Source of the DNA: Bradyrhizobium ivorense
Lineage (GTDB): Bacteria > Pseudomonadota > Alphaproteobacteria > Rhizobiales > Xanthobacteraceae
Reading direction: 5' to 3'
Length of the DNA: 64,000 nucleotides
Assembly: GCF_900696085.1 (NCBI RefSeq)
Contig: NZ_CAADFC020000028.1
Span: 124,001-188,000 of the forward strand
This document shows, in pieces, positions 53,469-62,663 of this stretch (the stretch's first letter is position 1; each line of letters opens with the position of its first letter). Below the pieces are notes generated by a model that worked only from the letters and a program-made list of their open reading frames with translations, did no database searches and was not told the origin of the DNA. The position numbers and the translations under genes are program-made.

Positions 53469-53527
53469 TGCAATCGATTGCTGAACTAACTGCAATCGTT
53501 TGCAATTGATATTGCAATCGATTGCAA
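53469..53527. promoter_or_regulatory. Three phased LacI-type operator palindromes in the divergent promoter region
   Basis: TGCAATCGATTGCT (53469-53482), TGCAATCGTTTGCA (53491-53504) and TGCAATCGATTGCA (53513-53526) share one pattern, TGCAATCGNTTGC. Their centres are exactly 22 bp apart, close to two helix turns. The third is a perfect palindrome, extended to TTGCAATCGATTGCAA. They match the TGNAANCGNTTNCA core usual for LacI-family operators and lie between the dioxygenase and the LacI-type gene, the likely regulator of both. Confidence 0.85.
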
Positions 53528-53586
53528 AAAGTCAATCCTTCTCGTATCATGATCGCGTGAATCGGCTAACCGACGGGAATTGCTGC

Positions 53587-54615
53587 GTGAATCGGCCCAT
53601 CACCACGATCAAGCAGATCGCTGACGCGACCGGGGTCCATCCGTCCACGGTGTCGCGCGCGCTCGACCCGAAGAAGCGGCACCTGGTTGCCGACGACGTC
53701 GCCAAGAGGATCGTGGCCCAGGCCGAGGCGCTCGACTATCAGCCCAACCGCTTGGCCGCCAATCTGCGCCTCGGCCGATCCGATCTCATCGGCGTGCTGC
53801 TGCCTGACATCGCCAACCCGGTGTTCGCGCCGATCCTCGGCGGCATCGCCGAGGTGCTTTCCGCGCAAGGCTACGCACCGATCGTCGCCGATGCCGGCAA
53901 TGCATCATCGCAACAGATCTGCTTCGTCGAGCGACTGCTCAGCCAACGGGTCGACGGCCTGATCCTCGCGACCGTTTCGCAGGACGATGAACTGGTCGGC
54001 TTCTGCATCCAGCGCGGTCTGCCGGTGATCCTGGTCAACCGGTCCGAAGCGCGCGATCGGGTCTCCTCGGTTGTCTCCGACGACGACATGGGAATGCGCC
54101 TCGCGGTCGATCATCTCGTCGGCCTTGGACACCGGCGTATCGCGCATGTCGCCGGCCCATTATCCACATCGACCGGCGCGCTGCGACGCGACGGCTTCGA
54201 ACGCGCGATGTTGCATCATGACCTGCGTGGCGTCGTGCGCGAGGCGACGGGCTACACCCGCGAGGCGGGCGCGCAAGCAGCGCAACACCTGCTCGCCGCG
54301 ACGCACGACGTCACGGCGATCGTCGCCGCGAATGATCTTTTGGCTCTCGGTGTCCTCGATGTGCTGAAGCAGCGGGGATTGCGGTGTCCGGAGGACATCT
54401 CACTGGTCGGTCACAACGACATGCCGTTGATGGACGTCGTCTCGCCGCCGCTCACGACCGTGCGGATCGAGCACCGGGAGATGGGACGGATCGCCGCCAA
54501 GATGCTCGCCGAGCGGATCAAGAGCGGATCGCCGGAAATCCGGCACGTCGTGCTTCGGCCGGAGCTTGTCGTTCGCGGATCGACCGCATTCAGAGCAGTC
54601 GAAGCTGACGCCTGA
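53587..54615 (+). CDS. LacI-family transcriptional regulator
   Basis: 342 residues from the GTG at 53587; a GTG at 53557 is the alternative. The helix-turn-helix is TTIKQIADATGVHPSTVSRAL at about 6-26, followed by the hinge YQPNRLAANLRLGRSDLIGVLLPDIANPVF. The ligand-binding domain has VDGLILATVSQDDE and the C-terminal HNDMPLMDVVSPPLTTVRIEHREMGRIAAKML segment. It probably represses the divergent catabolic operon and itself through the three phased sites. The inducer could be an aromatic compound or pathway intermediate. It is 342 residues, the normal length for the family. Confidence 0.92.
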   Translation: MNRPITTIKQIADATGVHPSTVSRALDPKKRHLVADDVAKRIVAQAEALDYQPNRLAANLRLGRSDLIGVLLPDIANPVFAPILGGIAEVLSAQGYAPIVADAGNASSQQICFVERLLSQRVDGLILATVSQDDELVGFCIQRGLPVILVNRSEARDRVSSVVSDDDMGMRLAVDHLVGLGHRRIAHVAGPLSTSTGALRRDGFERAMLHHDLRGVVREATGYTREAGAQAAQHLLAATHDVTAIVAANDLLALGVLDVLKQRGLRCPEDISLVGHNDMPLMDVVSPPLTTVRIEHREMGRIAAKMLAERIKSGSPEIRHVVLRPELVVRGSTAFRAVEADA

Positions 54616-54738
54616 CATCGCGCCACGACGGCGACCGTATCCCGGCGTCGATGGTGACCGCGGTAAGCCAAACGTGAGTTGGGTTAGGTCGGCCGGCTGC
54701 CTACCTCCGACCGTAACAGTCGAACGCCGGAGATTGGA

Positions 54739-55479
54739 ATGCGGACGCTGCTGGGCGTGACGGTGCTGCTGCTGTCGGCCAGCAGCTGCCTGGCGCAAGT
54801 GTCGACCATGGGCACGACGGCCATGGGGCTGCCAACGACACCGGGCGCGATCGTGTCGTCGCAGCTGACGGGACCGAGCCCGTTCAGCAGCGTGTTTTCC
54901 GCCGCGACCGTGCCCGGCGCGCCGGTCACCACGCTGGCATCGCCTCCTCTGGCTGACGATCCGACGATTCCCGGCACCAGCCTGAACTGCTCGCCGGCGA
55001 CCGCCGAGCTTTCGCCATCGGTCATGACCGTAACTCCCGTAAGCCCCGGCGTATCGGTGAGCATGAGCGCGCCGACGACGAGCACGAGCTCCACGCCGGC
55101 CTTGCCACCGGCCATGCCGGTCACCATCCTGGGCTCGGTCACCGGCAGCACGACCGGGACGATCGCGCCGGCGCCGGCGCTCGGCAGCGCCACGCCCGGG
55201 AGCTCGTGCACCTCGGCGCCCGGCAATACGGTGACCGATGCCGCGGCCTTGCCGGTCTCGACGCCCGACGTCCCGGCAAACCCGTCGCCGGGAACCATTC
55301 AGTCGCCAACGGCCGACCTCGACACGACCGACACCAGCATCAGCGCGGCGCCGGCCACAATGCCGACGCCGAACACCGCCGCATGCAGCGAGAGCGTCTC
55401 GATGAACCTCGCCAACCCCGCCGCCATGGGTCCCTACGGCACGGCGACGCCGGGTGCGGCACTGCCGTCCGGATGCTAG
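54739..55479 (+). CDS. Secreted low-complexity Thr/Ser/Pro/Ala-rich protein
   Basis: 246 residues with a signal peptide ending near SCLAQVS. The mature part is almost wholly Pro, Thr, Ser, Ala, Gly and Val, with pairs of Cys at intervals and a final SGC. It has no recognised domain. The protein encoded at 61.7-62.5 kb on the other strand has the same plan (start, composition, terminal Cys). It converges with the FetB-like permease gene, whose end lies six bases away. Function unknown; a cell-surface or extracellular linker protein is possible. Confidence 0.6.
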   Translation: MRTLLGVTVLLLSASSCLAQVSTMGTTAMGLPTTPGAIVSSQLTGPSPFSSVFSAATVPGAPVTTLASPPLADDPTIPGTSLNCSPATAELSPSVMTVTPVSPGVSVSMSAPTTSTSSTPALPPAMPVTILGSVTGSTTGTIAPAPALGSATPGSSCTSAPGNTVTDAAALPVSTPDVPANPSPGTIQSPTADLDTTDTSISAAPATMPTPNTAACSESVSMNLANPAAMGPYGTATPGAALPSGC

Positions 55480-55485
55480 GCACGC

Positions 55486-56310
55486 TCAAGCGGTCGGGCG
55501 GCCCGAGGTCGCCGGGTCCGCCGGTCGCAGCAGCAGCTGCGCTGCCGGCGAGAAGGCGCGCGATCGCATCAAGGCAGTCGCGACAAGACTCGTGATCCCC
55601 GATGCTGCCAGGATCATCGCGACGATGATGAACTGGTAGATGCCGGCGTAGACCGGGCTCGCGCCTGATACCACCATGCCCGCCATCACGCCGGGGATCC
55701 ACACCAGCCCGAGCGACTTCATCATGTCGAGCCGGGGCAACAGGCTGGCATAGACCGCGCTCTGCAGATACGGCGCCACGGTCACCGCGGGCTCGGCGCC
55801 GAGCGACAAGGCCGCTTCGATGTGACCGGTGTGGGCGACGATCTCGGCCCGGAAGCGCTCGATCGCCTGAGCGCACGCATTCATGGCGTTGGCGATGATC
55901 ATGCTGCCGACCGGCACCAGGATCGAAATCTCCGGCTGCAGACTGCGCGTTGCAAGCATCACGGCGATGATGGTTCCGGCGCCTGCGACGATCGACCAGA
56001 AGCACATCAGCAGCGCGCCGTTCATGCCCTTGAGGCGGCGCGAGGCCGTGACCGCGGCGGCGATCGTCATCATGAACAGGATGACTGACCCGATCAGCAG
56101 GCTGCCGTGCAGCAGCACCGCCAGCACCACGCCGACCAGAATCATCTGCACGAGGCCGCGGAGCATCGAGATCGCCGCCTCGCGCTCGACATGGACGGTT
56201 TGCCACGCGCACAGCGCCACGACCACGGCGCACAGCGCAATCGCGGCGGCGGCCTGCATCAGGCCGACCAGCACGTCGTTGCCGATGCTGCCTTGAAGCT
56301 CAGCCAGCAT
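55486..56310 (-). CDS. fetB: ABC transporter permease of the UPF0014/FetB type
   Basis: 274 residues with about seven hydrophobic segments. UPF0014 marks are LRGLVQMILVGVVLAVL at about 50-66, NAMNACAQAIERFRAEI at about 140-156, and MMKSLGLVWIPGVMAGMVVSGASP near 195-218. FetA-FetB of Escherichia coli exports iron and resists oxidative stress. The gene overlaps the ATPase gene by 11 bases. Gene names are by analogy. Confidence 0.85.
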   Translation of the reverse strand: MLAELQGSIGNDVLVGLMQAAAAIALCAVVVALCAWQTVHVEREAAISMLRGLVQMILVGVVLAVLLHGSLLIGSVILFMMTIAAAVTASRRLKGMNGALLMCFWSIVAGAGTIIAVMLATRSLQPEISILVPVGSMIIANAMNACAQAIERFRAEIVAHTGHIEAALSLGAEPAVTVAPYLQSAVYASLLPRLDMMKSLGLVWIPGVMAGMVVSGASPVYAGIYQFIIVAMILAASGITSLVATALMRSRAFSPAAQLLLRPADPATSGRPTA

Positions 56311-57028
56311 GCAACACCTCCCGCGTTGGGCCGATCGCAGCCAGCCGGCCCGCCTCCATGACCATCGTTCGTCCGGCGAGCCGCATCGCCTGGGTGCGAT
56401 TATGCGTCACGATCACGCAGGTCATTCGCCGCTCTCCGACGATGCCGAGGATCAGCTCCTCGATGCCGCGAACCGAGGCCTCGTCGAGTGCGGAGGTCGG
56501 CTCGTCGAGCAGCAGGGCGTCGGGCTCGTTGGCCAGCGTCCGCGCCAATGCAACGCGCTGCGCTTCCCCGCCGGAGAGATTGCTGACGTGACGATCGGAA
56601 AACCCGGGCAGGCCGACGCGCTCCAGCAAGGCGGCAATCCGATCCGGCGCCGGCGCTTCGCCGCGTTGGCGTGGTCCGAAGGCGATGTTGTCGGCGACCG
56701 TGCCCGGGAACAGGTAGGCGGTCTGCATGACCATGCCGACGCGCCGCCGCAGATCCTGCGGGGCGATCGAGCGGTAGTCGGTGGACTTGAGCAGCACGGT
56801 GCCGGAGGTCGGCTCGTCCAGCCGGTTGAGCAGCCGAAGGAACGACGACTTTCCCGCGCCGCTCGGTCCGACGACGGCAAGAATCTCGCCGGCCGTCACC
56901 GCGACGCTGACGTCGTGAACAAGAATGCGATCGCCCGACTTGCGCGACAGCTGCCTGGTCTCGAGCGCGGCCGTCGCGCGGCCCGCGATCGAGGCTGCCG
57001 CGCGGTCAGGCGTCTCCCTTGGCAACAT
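56300..57028 (-). CDS. fetA: ABC transporter ATP-binding protein of the FetA type
   Basis: 242 residues from the ATG at 57028; the frame runs further upstream over a small gene and that part is not credible. Walker A is VVGPSGAGKSSFLRLLNRLDEP, the Q-loop lies in VGMVMQTAYLFPG, the signature is LSGGEAQRVALAR, and Walker B is ALLLDEPTSALDE, all intact. It powers the FetB-like permease encoded next, with the frames overlapping by 11 bases. Confidence 0.88.
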   Translation of the reverse strand: MLPRETPDRAAASIAGRATAALETRQLSRKSGDRILVHDVSVAVTAGEILAVVGPSGAGKSSFLRLLNRLDEPTSGTVLLKSTDYRSIAPQDLRRRVGMVMQTAYLFPGTVADNIAFGPRQRGEAPAPDRIAALLERVGLPGFSDRHVSNLSGGEAQRVALARTLANEPDALLLDEPTSALDEASVRGIEELILGIVGERRMTCVIVTHNRTQAMRLAGRTMVMEAGRLAAIGPTREVLHAG

Positions 57029-57221
57029 ATGGCCCCACCACACATTTGTAGCGCTGCAGCTTCCATTCCCCGTACGGATTCTGCGCCATCCAGTCCGCGA
57101 TTGCGACCTGCGATCTGGCCTGACAGTCACGCATGGTGATGCCGGATTGCTCGCTATTCGTGACCACCTTCTCCAGACAGAGCGGTCCATGGCATAGAAC
57201 TGCGACGAGTGTGATGAGCAT
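57006..57221 (-). CDS. Small conserved hypothetical protein
   Basis: 71 residues from the ATG at 57221. A hydrophobic start (MLITLVAVLCHG) is followed by Cys-containing segments and QVAIADWMAQNPYGEWKLQRYKCVVG. I recall short proteins of this pattern in Bradyrhizobium, annotated only as hypothetical. It lies between the RND gene end and the FetA-like gene and overlaps the FetA start by 23 bases in another frame. Several Cys suggest an exported or disulphide-bearing product. Confidence 0.6.
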   Translation of the reverse strand: MLITLVAVLCHGPLCLEKVVTNSEQSGITMRDCQARSQVAIADWMAQNPYGEWKLQRYKCVVGPYVAKGDA

Positions 57222-57420
57222 GTTATCACCAGGATGGCGGGATATCGATCGGAAGTCTGCGACGCGGCGGCCGCCAAGCTCCCCGTGCCTTAGCATCAGA
57301 TAGGTCGTGCTGCGGGAATCCCAATGCATTCGATGACAGGGAGACGCCGGTCTGGTCTGCATCGACGGCCTGCCGGGCAGGTGGCGACAGGCCGTCTGCA
57401 GCCCGGCGCCACCCGCAAGC

Positions 57421-60400
57421 TCATTCCGCAGGCGTCGGATAGGCACCTTGCGGCGCCGCTTCATGGCGCCTGAACAGCCAGATCTGCAGGCGGTCCAGAT
57501 AGAGATAGACCACGGGCGTGGTGTACAGCGTCAGCAGCTGCGACAGCGCGAGGCCGCCGACGATGGCATAGCCCAGCGGCTGGCGGATCTCCGATCCGAC
57601 ACCGGTGCCGATCATCATCGGCACCGCGCCGAGCAGCGCCGCCATCGTCGTCATCAGGATCGGCCGGAAGCGCTTGATGCAGGCCTGGTAGATCGCCTGT
57701 TCGGTCGGCAGCCCCTCGGTCTGCTCGGCCTGGATCGCGAAGTCGACCAGCATGATGCCGTTCTTCTTGACGATGCCGATCAAGAGGATGATGCCGACGA
57801 TCGCAATCACGCTGAGGTCGAAATGAACAGCCATCAAGAGCAGCAAGGCGCCGACGCCGGCCGATGGCAGCGTCGAGATGATGGTGATCGGATGGATCAT
57901 GCTCTCATAGAGCACACCGAGGATCAGGTAGATCACGAACAGCGAGGCGCCGATCAGGATCGGGGTGCTCTGCAGCGAGGCGCCGAACGCCTGCGCATTG
58001 CCCTGGAAGCTGGTCTGCAGCGACAGCGGCGGATGCAGCGCCTTCTCGATGCCCTGAATACCGCTCACCGCGTCGCCGATCGCCGCACCCGGCGCCAGGT
58101 TGAACGAGATCGTCACCGAGGGGAATTGGCCCTGATGGTTGACGACCAGCGGCGAAACCTTCACAACGGAATCGACCAGAGTCGACAGCGGCACCTGCTG
58201 GCCGCTCGAGGACTTGACGTAGATGCCGTTGAGCGCCTCCGGCCCGTACTGGAATTTCGGATTGACCTCCAGGATGACATGATACTGCTGCAGCGTCGTG
58301 TAGATGGTCGAGACGATGCGCTGTCCGAATGCGTCGTCCAGCGTATTGTCGATAGTGAAGGGCAGGATGCCGTAGGACGATGCCACCTCGCGCTTGATCT
58401 TGATGTCGAGCAGCGGTCCGGAGTTGAGCTGATCGGTCGTGACGTCGGCGACGCTGGGCAGCGTCCTGATCTTTTCGAGGAACTGGTCCGCCCAATGGCT
58501 CAGCTCGCCGGCATCGGCGTCGCTCATGGTGTACTGGAACTGGGTCTTGTTCAGCCGGGCGCCGATGGTGATGTCCTGCGCCGGCTGCATGTAGAGCGTG
58601 ATGCCCTGGATCTTGGCGAGATTGCTGCGCAGGCGCGCGATGACCTTGCCGATGGGATCGCGCTGGTCGGCCGGCTTGAGCTGAATGAAGACGCGGCCAT
58701 TGTTGACGGTGTAGGTGCCGCCGCCGGCGCCGACCGCCGAGCCGACGGTAGCGACGGCGGGATCGCGCAGGATCGCGTCGAGCATGGCCTGCTGGCGCTG
58801 CGCCATGGCCTGGAACGAGATGTCCTGGGCCGCTTCCGACTGGCCCAGGATCAAGCCGGTGTCCTGCTGCGGGAAGAAGCCCTTCGGGATGATCACATAG
58901 AGATAGCCGGTCACCACGATGGTGCCGAGCATCACCATCAAGGTGATGAAGCGATGCCGCAGCACGACCTTCAGCCCGGCCTCGTAGAGGCCGAGCAGCG
59001 CGTCGAAACCGCGTTCCGACCAGCGATAGAGCCGGCCATGCTGCTGGCTTTCCGGCTTCAGCAGATAGGCGCACATCATCGGCGTCAGGGTCCGCGAGAT
59101 CACCAGCGAGAGCAGCAGCGCGACGCTCACCGTGATGGCGAATTCCCGGAACAATAGTCCGACATAGCCGCCCATGAAGAACAGCGGAATGAACACCGCG
59201 ATCAGCGAAAAGGTGATCGCCATCACGGTGAAGCCGATCTCGCCCGATCCCTTCATCGCGGCATCATATGGCGACAGGCCTTCCTCGATATGCCGCGTGA
59301 TGTTCTCGATCTCGACGACGGCGTCGTCGACCACGAAGCCGACCGCGATCGACAGCGCCATCAGGGAAAGATTGTCGAGGCTGTAGCCCATCTCATAGAG
59401 CACCGCGAACGTGCCGATCAGCGACAGCGGCACGGTGACCGCCGGGATGATGGTCGCCCAGAAGCTGCGCAGGAAGATGAAGATCACCATCACGACCAGC
59501 GCGACGGTCAAGAACAGGGTGAACTGCACGTCGGTGATCGAGGCGCGGATCGTCTGGGTGCGGTCCGAGATGACGTTGATCGTGATGGCGGCGGGGATCG
59601 AAGCCTGCAAAGTCGGCATCAGGTCCTTGATCCGCTGCACGGTCTGGATGACGTTGGCGCCGGGCTGGCGCTGCACCGCGAGGATGATCGCACGCTGGTG
59701 GTTGTACCAGCCGGCGATCAAATCGTTCTCGCCGGCGCTGACGGCGCGTCCGATGTCCTTGATGCGGACCGGCGAGCCGTTGCGATAGGCGATCACCAGG
59801 TCGGCATATTGATCGGGCTTGAACAGCTGGTCGTTGGTGTTCAGTGTGTAGGTCTGACGCGGGCTGTTGAGCGTTCCCTTGGCCAGATCGACATTGGCCT
59901 GACCGAGAACGGTGCGCACGTCCTCGAGGTTGATGCCGCGCGCCGCCAGCGCTTCGGGATCGACCTGGATGCGGACCGACGGCTTCTGCTGACCGCCGAT
60001 GCCGACCAGGCCGACGCCCTGGATCTGCGAGATCTTCTGCAACAGGATGTTCTCGGCATAGGCGTCCACCGTGGTGAGCGGCAGGCTGTCCGAGGTGAGG
60101 CCGAGCACGAGGATCGGCGTATCGGCGGGATTGACCTTGTGGATGGTCGGCGGATACGGCAGCCCGGTCGGCAGATAGGGGCTCGCCGCATTGATCGCCG
60201 ACAGCGTATCGCTGACGGCGCCGTCGATCTGGCGGTTCAGGTCGAATTGCAGCGTGACCTGGGTGTAGCCGAGCGCGCTCGACGACGTCATCTGGCTGAG
60301 GCCCGGAATCTGGCCGAACTGCAGCTCGAGCGGCGAGGCGACGGACGACGCCATGGTTTGCGGGTCGGCGCCCGGCAACTGCGCCGTCACGGTCAGCGTC

Positions 60401-60528
60401 GGATAGTTGACGTTCGGCAGCGCCGCCACCGGCATCAGCGGATAGGCGATGAGGCCGGCCGCCAGCAATCCCACCATCAGCAGGGCGGTCGCGATCGGCC
60501 GTTTGATGAAAGGCGCGGAGATGTTCAT
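57421..60528 (-). CDS. RND-family multidrug efflux pump, inner-membrane subunit (MdtB/MdtC-like)
   Basis: 1035 residues, normal for the family, with the paired 12-helix plan. It opens NISAPFIKRPIATALLMVGLLAAGLIAYPLMPV. Other marks are PQTMASSVASPLEL, GFVVDDAVVEIENITRHIEEG in the fourth helix region with the conserved Asp pair, and the second-half GIVKKNGIMLVDFAIQAEQ. The pump expels drugs or other amphiphilic compounds using the proton gradient. Its start overlaps the adaptor gene stop by four bases (60525-60528). No outer-membrane factor is encoded nearby. Confidence 0.95.
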   Translation of the reverse strand: MNISAPFIKRPIATALLMVGLLAAGLIAYPLMPVAALPNVNYPTLTVTAQLPGADPQTMASSVASPLELQFGQIPGLSQMTSSSALGYTQVTLQFDLNRQIDGAVSDTLSAINAASPYLPTGLPYPPTIHKVNPADTPILVLGLTSDSLPLTTVDAYAENILLQKISQIQGVGLVGIGGQQKPSVRIQVDPEALAARGINLEDVRTVLGQANVDLAKGTLNSPRQTYTLNTNDQLFKPDQYADLVIAYRNGSPVRIKDIGRAVSAGENDLIAGWYNHQRAIILAVQRQPGANVIQTVQRIKDLMPTLQASIPAAITINVISDRTQTIRASITDVQFTLFLTVALVVMVIFIFLRSFWATIIPAVTVPLSLIGTFAVLYEMGYSLDNLSLMALSIAVGFVVDDAVVEIENITRHIEEGLSPYDAAMKGSGEIGFTVMAITFSLIAVFIPLFFMGGYVGLLFREFAITVSVALLLSLVISRTLTPMMCAYLLKPESQQHGRLYRWSERGFDALLGLYEAGLKVVLRHRFITLMVMLGTIVVTGYLYVIIPKGFFPQQDTGLILGQSEAAQDISFQAMAQRQQAMLDAILRDPAVATVGSAVGAGGGTYTVNNGRVFIQLKPADQRDPIGKVIARLRSNLAKIQGITLYMQPAQDITIGARLNKTQFQYTMSDADAGELSHWADQFLEKIRTLPSVADVTTDQLNSGPLLDIKIKREVASSYGILPFTIDNTLDDAFGQRIVSTIYTTLQQYHVILEVNPKFQYGPEALNGIYVKSSSGQQVPLSTLVDSVVKVSPLVVNHQGQFPSVTISFNLAPGAAIGDAVSGIQGIEKALHPPLSLQTSFQGNAQAFGASLQSTPILIGASLFVIYLILGVLYESMIHPITIISTLPSAGVGALLLLMAVHFDLSVIAIVGIILLIGIVKKNGIMLVDFAIQAEQTEGLPTEQAIYQACIKRFRPILMTTMAALLGAVPMMIGTGVGSEIRQPLGYAIVGGLALSQLLTLYTTPVVYLYLDRLQIWLFRRHEAAPQGAYPTPAE

Positions 60529-61703
60529 GGGATCGGTGCCTGCATTGCGTCCTGTGCGGCGGCTTCCTGCGCCGCTTTGCCGTGCAGCAGCGTGACATGC
60601 GTTCCCGGCTGCAGCTTGTACTGTCCGTCGACCACGACCTGCTCATTGGCCGACAGGCCGGAGTCGATCAGGGCCTGGCCGTCGCTGATCTGCGCCACCT
60701 TGACCTGCCGGATCGAGACGGTGTCGTCGGCATTGACCACGTAGGCGTAGGCACCGGTCGGCCCTTGTTGGATCACCGCGGCGGGCACCGTGAGGCCGTT
60801 GTGCCGCGTGTCGAGCAGCAGGCGGGCGTTGACGAGCTCGCCGGGCCACAGGCTTCTGGTCGGGTTCGGAAAATTCGCCTTGAGCTGGATCGAGCCGGTG
60901 GTCTGCAGGATCTCGTTGTTGACGAGACCGAGCTGACCCTGGCCGAGCCGGATCGTGTTGTCCTGATTATAGGCGAGCACCGTCATCGGTGAATTCGTCT
61001 TCTGCTGTTGCTGCTGGATCTGCGGCAGCACGGTCTCGGGCAAAGTGAAGATCAGCGAGATCGGATCGAGCTGCGTGACGACGCAGAGCCCGTTGGTGCT
61101 GGAGGGGCTGATGATGTTGCCGACGTCGATCTGACGGATGCCGACCACGCCGTCGATCGGCGATGTCAGGCGGGTGAAGCTGAGCTGCACCCTTGCGGCA
61201 TCGATCAACGCCTGGTCCGCCTTGACCGCCGCGGTCAGCTCCCCGACCTGCGCATTCTGCGTTTCAATCAGTTGCGGCGTGGCCCAGCCCTTGTCGCCGA
61301 GCTGGGTGTAGCGAAGCTGGTTGGCCTTGGCGTTCATGAGCTGCGCCTCGTCGCGCTCGAGATTTGCCGTGAATTGATCGATCTGGGCCTGGTACGGCCG
61401 CGGGTCGATCTGCGCCAGCAGGTCGCCCACGTGAACCTTCTGCCCTTCGGTGAAGTTGATGCTGATGATCTGCCCCTGGATCTGGGCGCGAACCACGTCG
61501 GTGTTGTAGGCGATCGCGGTTCCGACGCCGGTCAGATAGATCGGCACGTCGTGCTGCGTCACGGTGCCCGCGACGATCGGCACCGGAGCCGGCGGCGCAG
61601 CCTTCGCTGCGGCTTGCCGCAGCGGCAGCACATGCGCCGCGTACAACAGCCCGGCGCTCGCGGCGATCGTCACGGCGACGGAGGCGATGATGGCTTTCTT
61701 CAT
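60525..61703 (-). CDS. RND efflux membrane-fusion protein (HlyD/MdtA-like)
   Basis: 392 residues from the ATG at 61703 (MKKAIIASVAV); the frame extends further but only over arginine- and proline-rich shadow sequence. A signal/anchor segment lies at about 1-25. The biotinyl-lipoyl-like part holds VPIYLTGVGTAIAYNTDVVRAQI and QKVHVGDLLAQIDPRPY. A coiled-coil hairpin with QIDQFTANLERDEAQLMNAK follows, then beta-barrel segments and KLQPGTHVTLL. It bridges the inner-membrane pump and an outer-membrane channel. The four-base overlap marks an operon with the pump. Confidence 0.93.
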   Translation of the reverse strand: MKKAIIASVAVTIAASAGLLYAAHVLPLRQAAAKAAPPAPVPIVAGTVTQHDVPIYLTGVGTAIAYNTDVVRAQIQGQIISINFTEGQKVHVGDLLAQIDPRPYQAQIDQFTANLERDEAQLMNAKANQLRYTQLGDKGWATPQLIETQNAQVGELTAAVKADQALIDAARVQLSFTRLTSPIDGVVGIRQIDVGNIISPSSTNGLCVVTQLDPISLIFTLPETVLPQIQQQQQKTNSPMTVLAYNQDNTIRLGQGQLGLVNNEILQTTGSIQLKANFPNPTRSLWPGELVNARLLLDTRHNGLTVPAAVIQQGPTGAYAYVVNADDTVSIRQVKVAQISDGQALIDSGLSANEQVVVDGQYKLQPGTHVTLLHGKAAQEAAAQDAMQAPIP

Positions 61704-61728
61704 GAACGTTACTCCGACCGGAGATGGT

Positions 61729-62475
61729 CTAGCAGCTGCCTGCGATGGTCGTGGCTGTCGATGTCCCGATGGCGGAACATCCAAATGTCGTCGGCGCAGT
61801 CGAGGTCGTGGATAGGTTGCCGAGCGCCGGCAGCGCCGTCGCCGCCGTCGCGACAGGGGTCTGGCTGCCGGTGATGGGCAGCACGCCCGGCGTCGGAACG
61901 AGGGCGGCGGAGCTGACGCCGAGATTGCCGATCTCGGTCGAGCCAAGCGGAATGCCGGTTCGCGCGGCGCCGCCCGGCGTGATCGGCGTGGTCGCATTGG
62001 GGGTGGATGAAGCGGCGATGCTGCTCGCGCCCGAGCCGCACATGCCCGACATTCCGGCGGTGTCCAGCACGCCGGACGAGGTCGTCATTCCGGAGCCCTG
62101 TGTCAGCCCCGATGTCGGCGAAATTCCGGACGAGCTGTCCAAGGTCGCTCCCGGACTCGTCGTCATTCCACCGCCATCAAACGTCGACGTCGCGCCGAAC
62201 ATGGCGGACGGTGACGTTCCAAGCGTCGCGCATGCGGTGCCGGTGATCGGCACGGCGATGCTGCCGGTGACGGTTGGCGCCGGACTGATACCGGGAGAGG
62301 GCAGCTCGGTTGCGCCGAGGCCAATGCCAACCGGTGATACGGCCGAGCCCGTCGCGCTGGTGAGCGGTGACGTGGCGTCGATCATGGGCGTCGGAACAGC
62401 CATTCCGCTGACCTGAGCCGATGCGGCCCCGCCCGCCGAGAGCGCAAGACAGACAGCGATCAGCCAACACCTCAT
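61729..62475 (-). CDS. Secreted low-complexity Thr/Ser/Gly/Ala-rich protein
   Basis: 248 residues from the ATG at 62475, placed seven bases after CGGAG; an ATG two codons upstream is the alternative. A signal peptide ends near GGAASAQ. The mature chain is rich in Thr, Ser, Gly, Ala, Pro and Ile with a few Cys and ends GSC. Its plan matches the protein encoded at 54.7-55.5 kb. It is 25 bases upstream of the efflux adaptor gene and on its strand. Function unknown. Confidence 0.6.
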   Translation of the reverse strand: MRCWLIAVCLALSAGGAASAQVSGMAVPTPMIDATSPLTSATGSAVSPVGIGLGATELPSPGISPAPTVTGSIAVPITGTACATLGTSPSAMFGATSTFDGGGMTTSPGATLDSSSGISPTSGLTQGSGMTTSSGVLDTAGMSGMCGSGASSIAASSTPNATTPITPGGAARTGIPLGSTEIGNLGVSSAALVPTPGVLPITGSQTPVATAATALPALGNLSTTSTAPTTFGCSAIGTSTATTIAGSC

Positions 62476-62591
62476 GTGCATGCTCCGTTGAACCGGTTGG
62501 ACACTTCAAATCTAGGCAGGCCGCGCCCGCCGTTGTTGCGTCTTCGCACGAACTTCGCCGCGTGCGGCGATCAGTGGCGCAGATACAGAAC

Positions 62592-62609
62592 GACCCGCCG
62601 GAGCGGGTC
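62592..62609 (-). terminator. Possible terminator hairpin after the small secreted protein gene
   Basis: GACCCGC and GCGGGTC form a 7-bp stem with a CGGA loop, 55 bases beyond the stop codon of the small gene at 62664. The T-run that should follow on the minus strand is poor, so termination is uncertain. Confidence 0.35.
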
Positions 62610-62663
62610 TGCTTCTGGTTGGTTGCCTTTGCCGGACGCCCGCGGGCCGTTCGGCCGGCGATA

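Noticed and set aside
51789..53495. A 568-codon open frame joining the SDR with upstream sequence
   Set aside because: The part upstream of the ATG at 52544 lies over the dioxygenase gene in another frame and is arginine- and proline-rich shadow sequence. The dioxygenase has all its iron ligands and a proper start, so it is the real gene there.
57448..59157. A 569-codon open frame on the plus strand
   Set aside because: It is antisense to the RND pump gene, is extremely rich in Asp, Arg, Gln and His, and has no recognisable domain. The same holds for the open frame at 59290-60744.
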